The notes under the pieces are model-generated. The model was not told the DNA's origin, did no database searches, and saw nothing but the letters and a program-made list of their open reading frames with translations. DNA of 40,932 nt from a virus. Numbering within the stretch: position 1 is the stretch's first letter; the number at the start of each line of letters is the position of its first letter. Positions 16,505 to 22,551 of the stretch are shown here, in pieces. The DNA lies in IMG/VR virus record IMGVR_UViG_3300019752_000002, positions 1 through 40,932 of that record, one strand, 5' to 3'. The position numbers and the translations under genes are program-made.

Positions 16505-16533
16505 TTATTACTAAAGTAGCAAGGCTTTGTTAA
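16505..16533 (-). promoter_or_regulatory. Late-class promoter for terminase genes
   Basis: Minus strand: TTAACA (16533-16528), 17-bp spacer, TAATAA (16510-16505), with the extended TTAACAAAGCC core. One of four well-matched copies of the same promoter class on the late strand. Confidence 0.6.
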
Positions 16534-16612
16534 GAGCTAATAATAAAACTATAAAACAAAAATGAGTTACAATGACCGTGTTTTAGGCCTAAATAATTAT
16601 TTTCTAATATAT

Positions 16613-16687
16613 ACTGAACAAATGTACAAACTGACTTTTTAGCATAGTTACTATATACTATATTATTAATATGTTCATTTGTTCAGT
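16613..16687. repeat. Inverted repeat ACTGAACAAATG / CATTTGTTCAGT
   Basis: Perfect 12-bp arms at 16613-16624 and 16676-16687, separated by 51 bp of AT-rich DNA. The arm shares GAACAAA with the second inverted repeat. Confidence 0.8.
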
Positions 16688-16822
16688 AAATATATAATAA
16701 AAAGTAAAAGGGGCTAAAAGTGGGTCATTGAAGATGAAAAAATCCGCTAAGTCATTGTAATTCCTCAACTCAGCCAAAAACAGCTAATTTTAGCTTAAGT
16801 GAACAAATACGGACAAATGGGC

Positions 16823-16914
16823 AATAATTGCACCTTCGTGAACAAACTGACTTTGCCTATTTTGGGGGCATTCCAGTTTGTTCACTAGCTGCACAAATTA
16901 ACTAATAATTGCAC
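16823..16914 (+). repeat. Direct repeat AATAATTGCAC (two copies)
   Basis: Identical 11-mers at 16823-16833 and 16904-16914 bracket the second inverted repeat at the right side of the candidate origin. Confidence 0.7.
16838..16885. repeat. Inverted repeat GTGAACAAACTG / CAGTTTGTTCAC
   Basis: Perfect 12-bp arms at 16838-16849 and 16874-16885 with a 24-bp spacer containing GGGGGC. With 16613-16687 and 16799-16810 it makes five copies of the TGAACAAA core in under 300 bp. Confidence 0.8.
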
Positions 16915-16956
16915 TTACAAGGCCAGTGTGTACATATTAAATAGTAATTATGTCTA

Positions 16957-16985
16957 TTGCTAAAAACTTATAATTATGCTATAAT
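16957..16985 (+). promoter_or_regulatory. Promoter for the homing-endonuclease-like gene
   Basis: TTGCTA (16957-16962), 17 bp, TATAAT (16980-16985): a perfect -10 box with a weaker -35 box, 24 bp before the TTG start codon. Transcription may read on into the tRNA-like region. Confidence 0.6.
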
Positions 16986-17008
16986 ATAACAAGATTAAAG
17001 GAGGAATA

Positions 17009-17707
17009 TTGACGAGAATACATTTTAATAAAAATCAACAAGAGATATCTAAATTCCGTATAGGCGAGGTTCATGGAGAACTTACAATTATTGGTTATGT
17101 GCCTATGTTAGCTAGGACACATTCTAAACGTAATGTTTATGCTATGTGTAGTTGTGGATACATCACTACTTATCGAGCAGGTATGATGCCTAATAAATGT
17201 AAAAATCACAATCTAATTTCTTCAGTAGGTCAAAAATATGGGGAACTCCTAATATTGGAAGCTTACTATAAGAGTCCCTCAATAAAGCTAAGAAGAAGGG
17301 TTTGTGTCTTAGCTAAGTGCTCTTGTGGTACTATAGGTGAGTTTTACTTAGATAAATTAAAACAAGGAAATACCAAATCATGCGGATGTCACTCATTTAA
17401 AGATGGGGATTATATACGCCCAGAGATAGCTTTCTTAAATGAGCTAGAGCCTTTACTACTTACCAGGGGACTAACAATAGAAAGACAGTATTTTATTAAT
17501 GGTTATAGAATTGATGCTTACTGTCCAGAGCTAAACCTTGCTATAGAATATGACGAAGCTCACCATCGAACAACTAAAGGAAAAGAGTACGATATTAAAA
17601 GACAAGCTGACATAGAGGATATACTACATTGTACCTTTATTAGAGTATCGGATAACAAAACACACCAAGAGAATATAAACATTATTTTTGACTTTTTATC
17701 TAAATAG
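17009..17707 (+). CDS. Homing-endonuclease-like protein: zinc-binding repeats plus Vsr/DUF559-type nuclease, 232 aa
   Basis: Start is TTG 17009, preceded by AAAGGAGG. Two tandem N-terminal units follow the pattern G-E-L-x-I ... C-S-C-G ... C (Cys 47, 49, 64 and Cys 104, 106, 125, 127); the second ends in the typical SCGC. These are small DNA-binding zinc elements seen in phage mobile endonucleases. The C-terminal part has D169, then AIEYDEAHH (E180, D182, H185-186) and a KRQADIEDI stretch, matching the PD-(D/E)XK/Vsr fold of EDxHD-type free-standing homing endonucleases. It lies alone next to non-coding DNA, as selfish intron-less endonuclease genes often do. Confidence 0.65.
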   Translation: MTRIHFNKNQQEISKFRIGEVHGELTIIGYVPMLARTHSKRNVYAMCSCGYITTYRAGMMPNKCKNHNLISSVGQKYGELLILEAYYKSPSIKLRRRVCVLAKCSCGTIGEFYLDKLKQGNTKSCGCHSFKDGDYIRPEIAFLNELEPLLLTRGLTIERQYFINGYRIDAYCPELNLAIEYDEAHHRTTKGKEYDIKRQADIEDILHCTFIRVSDNKTHQENINIIFDFLSK

Positions 17708-17754
17708 GCCCTTTGACCTATATACAAACACCACAAACAATGTTATATTATAGA

Positions 17755-17836
17755 TGTTGGGTAGCTCAGTTGGTTAGAGTGCTTGCCAGCCCATAGAGGG
17801 AGCAAGAAGCCCTAGGTTCAAATCCTAGCCCAACAA
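17755..17836 (+). tRNA. tRNA-like gene 1 with 15-nt anticodon loop
   Basis: Acceptor stem TGTTGGG/CCCAACA (7 perfect pairs), D arm GCTC-AGTTGGTTA-GAGT with the GG of the D loop, anticodon stem CTTGC/GCAAG, 5-nt variable loop, T arm CTAGG-TTCAAAT-CCTAG. All arms fit except that the anticodon loop (17787-17801) has 15 nt instead of 7, with CCC and GGG inside it that could pair. CCA is not encoded. No anticodon can be assigned with the normal rules, so this may be a non-decoding tRNA mimic or a tRNA with a small insertion. Confidence 0.55.
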
Positions 17837-17901
17837 CCTAGTAAAATGTGTGGCCTAGTTACTCTTTAGCTGTGGTGGCTTTAGTTATAACTAGGCTCTT
17901 T

Positions 17902-17968
17902 CGCGAGGACTTCGGAGATGTCGGGGCTTGGACCCTTGGCTTTGTAGGTTCGATTCCTACCCTCGCGA
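17902..17968 (+). other. tRNA-like unit 2: acceptor and T arm only
   Basis: CGCGAGG/CCTCGCG acceptor pairs (extendable by one more T-A pair) and a canonical T arm GTAGG-TTCGATT-CCTAC. The 35 nt between them form no normal D or anticodon arm. Flanking AGGCT/AGCC can extend the stem outward. Total length of 67 nt is short. Possibly a degenerate tRNA or a deliberate minihelix. Confidence 0.4.
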
Positions 17969-18040
17969 CTAGCCCTTTCTTTGACAGTAGATGATAGGTT
18001 AAATAAACTGTTAGTCATAGCATCCTAGGACTTTAACTAA

Positions 18041-18116
18041 GGGTGGTTTGGGAAGCTACTACTAATGGCAAGTGGGCATGAAAGTGTCAAAGAGGGTTCG
18101 ATTCCCTCACTCCCCT
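18041..18116 (+). other. tRNA-like unit 3: acceptor and T arm, no clear anticodon arm
   Basis: T arm GAGGG-TTCGATT-CCCTC is perfect. Acceptor GGGTGGT/ACTCCCC pairs at six of seven positions, including a G-T. The 44 nt in between do not give a recognisable D or anticodon arm. Confidence 0.35.
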
Positions 18117-18121
18117 ACTTT

Positions 18122-18194
18122 GTGACTTTAGCTTAAAGGTAGAGCGGGCCTGGAAAGAATGGTCTGTACTCTGGTTCAATTCCAGAAGGTCACA
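18122..18194 (+). tRNA. tRNA-like gene 4 with 10-nt anticodon loop
   Basis: Acceptor GTGACTT/AGGTCAC, D arm GCTT-AAAGGTA-GAGC, T arm TCTGG-TTCAATT-CCAGA are all good. The anticodon arm pairs as GGGCC/GGTCT around a 10-nt loop (18151-18160) and no 7-nt loop with U33 can be drawn. Overall length (73 nt) is normal. No encoded CCA. Confidence 0.5.
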
Positions 18195-18196
18195 AC

Positions 18197-18252
18197 AACG
18201 CTATTTAGCCAACGCTATTTAGCCAACGCTATTTAGCCAACGCCGTTTAGCT
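18197..18252 (+). repeat. 14-bp tandem repeat, four copies
   Basis: AACGCTATTTAGCC three times without change (18197-18238), then AACGCCGTTTAGCT (18239-18252). The unit contains GCTA and TAGC and could pair with itself. It begins directly after tRNA-like gene 4. Confidence 0.85.
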
Positions 18253-18370
18253 AAGAGCTACTTAGCAAGGAAATATATCACCTTGGGCAAATCATATGTA
18301 GAGTGAACACCAAAAGCGGGGCTTGGCTGTGTATCAAGCCTCCACCTTTACAACCATCTGAGGAACAATA

Positions 18371-18613
18371 ATGAAATATCTAACTAAAATACTACTTAAA
18401 AGCGTGCATTCTGAAAGTAAGCTATGCGCCTATTTGGCTACTGAGGAAATAGAATCTTTTACTAATAGCAATGATAATAATGTTATATTTACTATAGAAG
18501 TAGTTGAAAAAGCCCTTTTTTGGGACGATACTCAGAGTGATAACAAGCTTGCTTTGTTATGGATAGAGCATATCCGAAATAGGGAATACTTAGATAACTT
18601 CTTTTCGAAGTAA
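18371..18613 (+). CDS. Small protein of unknown function, 80 aa
   Basis: GAGGAACAATA precedes the ATG. The product (MKYLTKILLKSVHSESKLCA) is acidic with two predicted helices and a short beta pattern, and resembles no family I know. It is the first protein gene after the tRNA-like island and is followed by a strong promoter, so it probably belongs to the preceding transcript. Confidence 0.65.
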   Translation: MKYLTKILLKSVHSESKLCAYLATEEIESFTNSNDNNVIFTIEVVEKALFWDDTQSDNKLALLWIEHIRNREYLDNFFSK

Positions 18614-18614
18614 A

Positions 18615-18641
18615 TCACAAACTTTTCACAAATAAATCACA
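18615..18641 (-). promoter_or_regulatory. TGTGA repeat operator, site 4 (reverse orientation)
   Basis: TCACA at 18615, 18626 and 18637, each 11 bp apart, the reverse complement of the motif at the other sites. The array ends 8 bp before the -35 box of the ncRNA promoter, so orientation and distance differ from sites 1, 2, 3 and 5. Confidence 0.55.
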
Positions 18642-18649
18642 TTTAGCCC

Positions 18650-18678
18650 TTGACAAAGCTAAAAAAGTAAAGTATAGT
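18650..18678 (+). promoter_or_regulatory. Strong sigma70-type promoter for the structured RNA
   Basis: TTGACA (18650-18655), 17 bp, TATAGT (18673-18678): a perfect -35 box with optimal spacing, the best promoter in the window. Start point near 18685, about 200 nt before the next gene. Confidence 0.75.
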
Positions 18679-18684
18679 GTAAAT

Positions 18685-18860
18685 GTCCTGACGGATATGA
18701 GGAAGCAAAACATACCGATGCTAAGGGAGTAGTTAGACATTAGAACTTAGCTAATTAACGGGGGCGTAAGCCTAAATAACATAAGAGCTGGGTAACTCTA
18801 TAATCTGCCCTCCAACGATGCACAGTCATTTTTAGATCTCCTGGGCTGTGCATTTTCTTT
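18685..18860 (+). ncRNA. Structured leader or independent small RNA, about 175 nt
   Basis: Between a strong promoter and a terminator-like hairpin there is no open frame but there are several stems: CGG-A-TATG with CATACCG (18692-18718), GGC-GTAA-GCC with a GNRA-type tetraloop (around 18762-18772), AGAG-CTGGGTAA-CTCT (18784-18799) and ATGCACAGTC/GGCTGTGCAT at the end. This could be a free phage RNA or an attenuator for the operon that begins at 18891. It matches no riboswitch, tmRNA or 6S RNA pattern I know. Confidence 0.55.
18818..18860 (+). terminator. Intrinsic terminator/attenuator before the early operon
   Basis: ATGCACAGTC pairs with GGCTGTGCAT (10 pairs, one G-T) across a 16-nt loop, followed by TTTCTTT. 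It lies about 30 nt upstream of the ATG at 18891. Readthrough would be needed for the operon. Confidence 0.6.
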
Positions 18861-18890
18861 AACTAAGGAGATTAACACATAGGAGATAAT

Positions 18891-19076
18891 ATGGACATAG
18901 GAAAACTGAGAATGCTTCAAGCTTATGCTAAGACAGCCAGCAAAGCTGTCGGTAACTTTGTGGGATTTAACGCAGAGCAAGAAGAAAACGAAACAACTAA
19001 GTTAGTAGCTGACATCTTAATCGATGTAGAAAGGCAACTTAAAGCAATACAAGATATTTTACAGGAGGCAAAATGA
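18891..19076 (+). CDS. Small helical protein, 61 aa
   Basis: First gene of the early operon, with TAGGAGATAAT before its ATG. The product (MDIGKLRMLQAYAKTASKAV) is helical and ends in a likely coiled coil; no Cys, no membrane segment. Its stop overlaps the next start by 4 nt (ATGA). Function unknown. Confidence 0.65.
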   Translation: MDIGKLRMLQAYAKTASKAVGNFVGFNAEQEENETTKLVADILIDVERQLKAIQDILQEAK

Positions 19077-19651
19077 AGAAAGCTTCTAAGAAGAAAATAA
19101 CAAATACTAACCCATTACAAGGAGATAAAATGGCTAAATTAACAATTAACAGCGAAACAAACGAAGTAAACGACATTAATCAAGAAATCATGGTAACAGC
19201 ATTAAAAGTGTTGGCATTGTATGATAACAATGAGAAAGTATGCTACTTTAGTAAATGGAAACCTTTCTTTAATAACCTATTCCCTACCGAGAAAATGAAA
19301 ACAAAAAACGGTTACTGGATTATGGCTTTATCTGCACCTACTAGCTATGCTTTAGATCAGGATGGCAACCAATATATCAAAAATGAGGGTGCTTTAGCTT
19401 TCCTAGTTAGGCAAGGCTTTATAGAAGAGCATGAAAAGGCTTTCAAATCTGGCTTTACTGGAAAGCTTTATAATATCAAAGCAGGAAAGCGAGATAAAGT
19501 AGACGAAATACTAAACAACTTCGTAAGAGACTTTGACGCTCAGCTATTCGAAGAGATACAAGCCGAGTATGACAAGATGGAAAATAGCCAAGATACCAAC
19601 AATTTCAAATCCAGCACCGCTAGCTTTGCTAGCATGGGATTTACTAGCTAA
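19073..19651 (+). CDS. Early protein with two possible starts, 192 or 173 aa
   Basis: ATG 19073 follows CAGGAGGCAAA and overlaps the previous stop; ATG 19130, in frame 19 codons later, follows AAGGAGATAAA. Both binding sites are strong. The added N-terminus (MKKASKKKITNTNPLQGDK) is basic and looks like a separate tag. The body holds a stretch WKPFFNNLFPTEKMKTKNGY and a C-terminal acidic Ser/Thr-rich tail, a make-up reminiscent of phage single-strand-binding or replication accessory proteins, but no OB-fold signature is clear. Confidence 0.65.
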   Translation: MKKASKKKITNTNPLQGDKMAKLTINSETNEVNDINQEIMVTALKVLALYDNNEKVCYFSKWKPFFNNLFPTEKMKTKNGYWIMALSAPTSYALDQDGNQYIKNEGALAFLVRQGFIEEHEKAFKSGFTGKLYNIKAGKRDKVDEILNNFVRDFDAQLFEEIQAEYDKMENSQDTNNFKSSTASFASMGFTS

Positions 19652-19656
19652 TCTAC

Positions 19657-19676
19657 GCCCCGCAAGGGGCTTTCTT
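19657..19676 (+). terminator. Intercistronic GC hairpin
   Basis: GCCCC-GCAA-GGGGC, a 5-bp stem closed by a GNRA-type tetraloop, followed by TTTCTT and then the binding site of the next gene. Likely partial terminator or mRNA-processing block. Confidence 0.55.
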
Positions 19677-19688
19677 CAAGGAGGAAAC

Positions 19689-20036
19689 ATGGCTGTTTAT
19701 TCTAAGGTAAGCTGTTGTAGCAAATATGAAAGCAAGACTTATTTAATAGTAAGTCACACTGCTACTAATTTTAGGCCATATCAATGGTTTGTATGCTATG
19801 TGGAATTGCAGCAAATATTAAGTGAAGAGTATTTACAAAAACTAATTCCAGAGCTAAAAAACTTTGAATATGTTTTGGTAAATAAACTAGACTTTGAAAA
19901 CAACGGATTAACTAAAGACTTACCAATAAAAAATGGTATTTATCTACAATTTATACCAACTAATGAGTATGAACAGCTAAAGGGTGCTACTGAGATAATA
20001 AAGAAAATAATTAATAAATTAAGCAAGGAGGAATAA
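19689..20036 (+). CDS. Unknown early protein, 115 aa
   Basis: Start chosen at ATG 19689 because CAAGGAGGAAAC lies just before it; the frame is open further upstream, but that part overlaps the previous gene and the hairpin. The product (MAVYSKVSCCSKYESKTYLI) has a Cys pair near the N-terminus, a beta-rich first half and a helical, basic C-terminus. Its stop overlaps the next start (TAATG). Confidence 0.65.
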   Translation: MAVYSKVSCCSKYESKTYLIVSHTATNFRPYQWFVCYVELQQILSEEYLQKLIPELKNFEYVLVNKLDFENNGLTKDLPIKNGIYLQFIPTNEYEQLKGATEIIKKIINKLSKEE

Positions 20037-20131
20037 TGGACATAGTAATTATAATTTTACTTATAATCAACCTAAGCTGGACTTCCCAGCTACTTAAAAG
20101 CGAAAAGCAGAAAGCAAAGGGGGCAAAATGA
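20036..20131 (+). CDS. Small membrane peptide, 31 aa
   Basis: Starts on the A of the preceding TAA (TAATG) after AAGGAGGAA. It is one hydrophobic helix (IVIIILLIINLSW, residues 3-15) followed by a basic tail (KSEKQKAKGAK), so probably a single-pass inner-membrane protein with the tail inside. Stop overlaps the next ATG by 4 nt. Confidence 0.55.
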   Translation: MDIVIIILLIINLSWTSQLLKSEKQKAKGAK

Positions 20132-20280
20132 TAATGAATAAAGTAGAGCAAGCAGCAGTAGAAACAATATTAGAGTATATGGCAAATAATAAAGCCCCTA
20201 AGTTAAGTATAGATGTAGACATTGACGGCGAAATAGTTAACCTTAAAATAGTAGCAAGCCCTAAAGTAGCTGAGGAGTAA
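20128..20280 (+). CDS. Small acidic protein, 50 aa
   Basis: ATGATAATG start overlapping the previous stop, with GGGGGCAAA as binding site. The product (MIMNKVEQAAVETILEYMAN) is a helix followed by a beta hairpin (KLSIDVDIDGEIVNLKIVAS). Unknown function. Confidence 0.55.
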   Translation: MIMNKVEQAAVETILEYMANNKAPKLSIDVDIDGEIVNLKIVASPKVAEE

Positions 20281-20282
20281 AC

Positions 20283-20579
20283 ATGGCTTATACCAGAAAA
20301 AGTTGCTTTGTCAAGGTAGAAACTAGCGGAGTTAGCAGAGAACATGGCAAAGAAATACAACTAGGCCTAACAAGCCAAATAGAAGCAGCAAAGCTAAGCC
20401 CAGACGGGCTAAGTAGTAGTGCAATAAGCATCGAAGTTGACTTTTTACTAACCACAATTCACCAACACATTATAATCAACCCAGACAAGACACAAGTACA
20501 CATAACAAACGAACCAGCAAAGCACAGAGAAACAGAAGTGGACAAACCAAAAAAGAAAAGCTTATTTAGCAAAAAATAG
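20283..20579 (+). CDS. Unknown early protein, 98 aa
   Basis: Starts two bases after the previous stop; that gene ends GAGGAGTAA, which supplies the binding site. Product (MAYTRKSCFVKVETSGVSRE) is beta-rich with a basic C-terminal tail (DKPKKKSLFSKK). Codon use is unusual for the window: many ACA, CAA, AAC and CCA codons and few AGT, suggesting a different origin or selection. Confidence 0.6.
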   Translation: MAYTRKSCFVKVETSGVSREHGKEIQLGLTSQIEAAKLSPDGLSSSAISIEVDFLLTTIHQHIIINPDKTQVHITNEPAKHRETEVDKPKKKSLFSKK

Positions 20580-20587
20580 GAGGAACT

Positions 20588-21052
20588 ATGAGCAATTTTA
20601 AGTGGATAGCAAGGGATAAAGACGGGGATTTATGGAAGTTTACACACAAGCCTATTAAAGGCGAAGGCGGGCAATTATTTATAAAAGACCCCAAGGTTGC
20701 AGACTATTTTGGGAACCTTGAAGAATTAAACAAAGAACTGTACCCAGAGGTGACTTTCGAAAACAGCCCTCAGCCCTACCCAGTAGTAGCTAAGGAAGAA
20801 GAAAAGCTAATCTGGGTAAATCCAGAGCCAGCAAAGCCAAAGAAGACAAGAAAGCTTATAGCAGGTGATATAGTTTATCACAAAGCCACACCTAATCGTA
20901 AAATGGTAGTCTTAGGAATTAAAAAAGCTATCAAAGGTAAATACTACAAAGCTGCTAATTTAGAATACTACGACATTATGCTAAGAAATTATGTGCAAAT
21001 TCAAACTAGTTACATAGCTTTAGCTTTATGGGAGGACAAAGACAATGAGTAG
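20588..21052 (+). CDS. Unknown two-part early protein, 154 aa
   Basis: TAGGAGGAACT precedes the ATG. The N-terminal 60 residues (WIARDKDGDLWKFTHKPIKG ... ELYPEVTFENSPQ) match a small phage module seen again at the C-terminus of the Nmad1-like protein (22793-23476). The C-terminal part has GDIVYHKATPNRKMVVLGI, a beta-barrel-like pattern found in small proteins of the DUF2158 kind (tentative). Overlaps the nuclease gene by 8 nt. Confidence 0.6.
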   Translation: MSNFKWIARDKDGDLWKFTHKPIKGEGGQLFIKDPKVADYFGNLEELNKELYPEVTFENSPQPYPVVAKEEEKLIWVNPEPAKPKKTRKLIAGDIVYHKATPNRKMVVLGIKKAIKGKYYKAANLEYYDIMLRNYVQIQTSYIALALWEDKDNE

Positions 21053-22010
21053 AGAAAAAGTGTATACAACTAGCTCCATTAAGGCTATGCTTAGCTGTGC
21101 TGGCTTTAAAAACAACCCTAGAGGCTCTCTTGCAATGACACGAGGAAATATGTTGCATAGTATGTTTGAGCTAGGCGTAGAAAACTATGATAAAAAAGGC
21201 TCTGAATATAGGGGAGAGTATAGGCCTTATAGCTTTTTAGATAAGATAGACTTAGAAGAGCTTGAAGACATGGCTACACAGTATATGCGCGACCACCCAG
21301 AATATTTTACTAAAGACTGGGAACGTGAGCAAGAGATTAATTGTACTATGCCTTGTGGCTACAAAATAAGCGGAATTGTAGACGCTATGAGCATAAAAAG
21401 CACTTCTGCTATCTTAGTAGATTATAAAAGCGGAGTTAGCAGAGCTAATCCTAGCAGTATTTTAGATATGCTACAAGCTATAATGTATGCTTATATAATC
21501 TTTAAAACAAAGCCCTCTATAACAGATGTCCGCTTTACTTTTCTATATATAGAAGGCGTAGACGACTACATTACAAGGGATTTTAACATTAATGATCTAA
21601 ACAAGATGGAGCAGCTAATAGAAAAGCTTATCTTTGCTACACAGTACACAGGGCTTAGAGTTAATTCTAAGTGTAAATACTGTAACAATAAAGGAACTTG
21701 TGTACTTCTAGCTAAAGAAGCAGAAAGCCTAGACAGCTTTGGAATTAAGAAAGTAAAAGCTATTAAAGCAGCGTGCAAAGCTAAAGAAGAGGAGTACAAA
21801 GAAGAAAAGCTTAGCGAAGCAAAGAAAAGCGAAGACTACCAGGGCTTTACTAAAGTTATGCTCTACTCTGTAGACAAAGACAAATTAAGTGAAGCACAGT
21901 TACTGGATTTGCTAAAAGATGAAGTTAAACTAACAAAGAAGAAGGCTCTATACTTAGAAGAGCAAGGAATTAAAGTTAATAAAAAAGCTAGTTACAGAAT
22001 GAAGAACTAG
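21045..22010 (+). CDS. Cas4/RecB-like PD-(D/E)XK exonuclease with probable Fe-S cluster, 321 aa
   Basis: Nuclease core: H38 in NMLHSMFE, D113 in SGIVDAM, then VDYKSG (D126, K128) and a Q-x3-Y element (LQAIMYAY, Q144). Four cysteines fit a Cas4/AddB-type iron-sulfur site: C18 (LSCAG) near the N-terminus and C210, C213, C219 (CKYCNNKGTC). Such enzymes resect or trim DNA ends in phage recombination. The last 80 residues are Lys/Glu-rich and helical. The gene lies next to small early genes and upstream of the SF2 helicase, with which it may act. Confidence 0.75.
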   Translation: MSREKVYTTSSIKAMLSCAGFKNNPRGSLAMTRGNMLHSMFELGVENYDKKGSEYRGEYRPYSFLDKIDLEELEDMATQYMRDHPEYFTKDWEREQEINCTMPCGYKISGIVDAMSIKSTSAILVDYKSGVSRANPSSILDMLQAIMYAYIIFKTKPSITDVRFTFLYIEGVDDYITRDFNINDLNKMEQLIEKLIFATQYTGLRVNSKCKYCNNKGTCVLLAKEAESLDSFGIKKVKAIKAACKAKEEEYKEEKLSEAKKSEDYQGFTKVMLYSVDKDKLSEAQLLDLLKDEVKLTKKKALYLEEQGIKVNKKASYRMKN

Positions 22011-22023
22011 CAGAGGAGGCAAA

Positions 22024-22206
22024 GTGAAAGTAAGCTACAGCTTAAACAAGGAGGACTTGCTAGAAATACTCAGAATGCATTTTAAGGAAAAGAAGCAATT
22101 AATCATCGAAGATATAGAAATTGAACTAAAAACTAACTATTATAGAAACGAAGACCAAGGCAAAGAATTTGACTGTATTAACTTAACTATAAAGGAGACA
22201 AATTGA
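22024..22206 (+). CDS. Small unknown protein, 60 aa (GTG start)
   Basis: GTG 22024 follows AGAGGAGGCAAA. The product reads MKVSYSLNKEDLLEILRMHF and continues with alternating charged beta strands. Its stop overlaps the next TTG start by 4 nt. No family recognised. Confidence 0.6.
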   Translation: MKVSYSLNKEDLLEILRMHFKEKKQLIIEDIEIELKTNYYRNEDQGKEFDCINLTIKETN

Positions 22207-22409
22207 ATAGAAGAAAAAAGCAAGAATTAAGAGAACGTTTACAAAGAACAGAAGGCCGAAACAGCTTTGCTGAGTTACTAGGCTTAATGTTTATAGGACT
22301 TAAGTTAGCTGGCTTAATAACATGGTCATGGTGGCTTGTTTTACTACCTTTAATAGTAGGCTGGTTAGGTAGAAGTATTGCACAAACAATAGCAGAAGAG
22401 GAGGAATAA
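22203..22409 (+). CDS. Small membrane protein, 68 aa (TTG start)
   Basis: TTG 22203 after AAAGGAGACAAA. A basic amphipathic N-terminus (NRRKKQELRERLQRTEGRNS) is followed by two hydrophobic segments (about residues 23-38 and 40-56, rich in Trp/Leu) and an acidic tail (AEEEE). Holin-like in size and layout, but it lies in the early block. Start of a run of three coupled membrane mini-genes. Confidence 0.6.
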   Translation: MNRRKKQELRERLQRTEGRNSFAELLGLMFIGLKLAGLITWSWWLVLLPLIVGWLGRSIAQTIAEEEE

Positions 22410-22549
22410 TGTTTTTATTATTAAGCATGATTTTATTAGTAATTAAGTTGGCCACAGCAGCAACATTCAGCTGGGCTTGGATTTGGGGAACTTTCATTGT
22501 TTGGATAATAGCTTCTATTATTGTTGCAACGATGCAAGACGACTATTAA
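22409..22549 (+). CDS. Small membrane protein, 46 aa
   Basis: ATG overlaps the previous stop (TAATG) with GGAGGAATA before it. Two hydrophobic stretches (MFLLLSMILLVIKLATAA and FSWAWIWGTFIVWIIASIIV) and a short acidic tail (MQDDY). Probable two-pass inner-membrane protein. Confidence 0.6.
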   Translation: MFLLLSMILLVIKLATAATFSWAWIWGTFIVWIIASIIVATMQDDY

Positions 22550-22551
22550 GA

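Larger units (their letters stand above)
16470..17008. other. Repeat-rich 539-bp gene-free region: candidate replication origin/control region
   Basis: No gene fits here. It lies between the divergent terminase and endonuclease genes. It holds a 12-bp palindrome TTTAGGCCTAAA (16582-16593), two 12-bp inverted repeats built on GAACAAA, a further GTGAACAAATAC (16799), and an 11-bp direct repeat AATAATTGCAC (16823, 16904). Long AT-rich stretches (16594-16612, 16650-16700) would melt easily. Promoters point outward at both ends. The layout resembles iteron-type origins, but no phage initiator protein is identified, so this is inference. Confidence 0.5.
17708..18370 (+). other. 663-bp gene-free region with tRNA-like units and tandem repeats
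   Basis: No convincing open frame. It holds four tRNA-like units (17755-17836, 17902-17968, 18041-18116, 18122-18194), a 9-bp inverted repeat GCCTAGTTA/TAACTAGGC just before the second unit, a 14-bp tandem repeat (18197-18252), and a GGGGCTTG/CAAGCCTC hairpin near 18330. Composition is richer in GC than the coding DNA around it, as expected for structured RNA. No good promoter lies at its start; readthrough from 16957 is likely. Confidence 0.6.

Noticed and set aside
17713-17749. Promoter before tRNA-like gene 1 (TTGACC ... TATATT)
   Set aside because: The spacing is 25 bp, far from 16-18.
18197-18252. Possible CRISPR array
   Set aside because: The repeats are adjacent without spacers and only 14 bp long.
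17830-18370. Known giant phage RNA (GOLLD or ROOL type)
   Set aside because: The setting next to tRNA-like genes is suggestive, but no specific conserved element could be recognised by eye.
18740-18800. tmRNA start (GGGGGCGTAAG resembles the 5' end of SsrA)
   Set aside because: No TTCGAC box, no tag frame and no tRNA-like 3' half in the right place.
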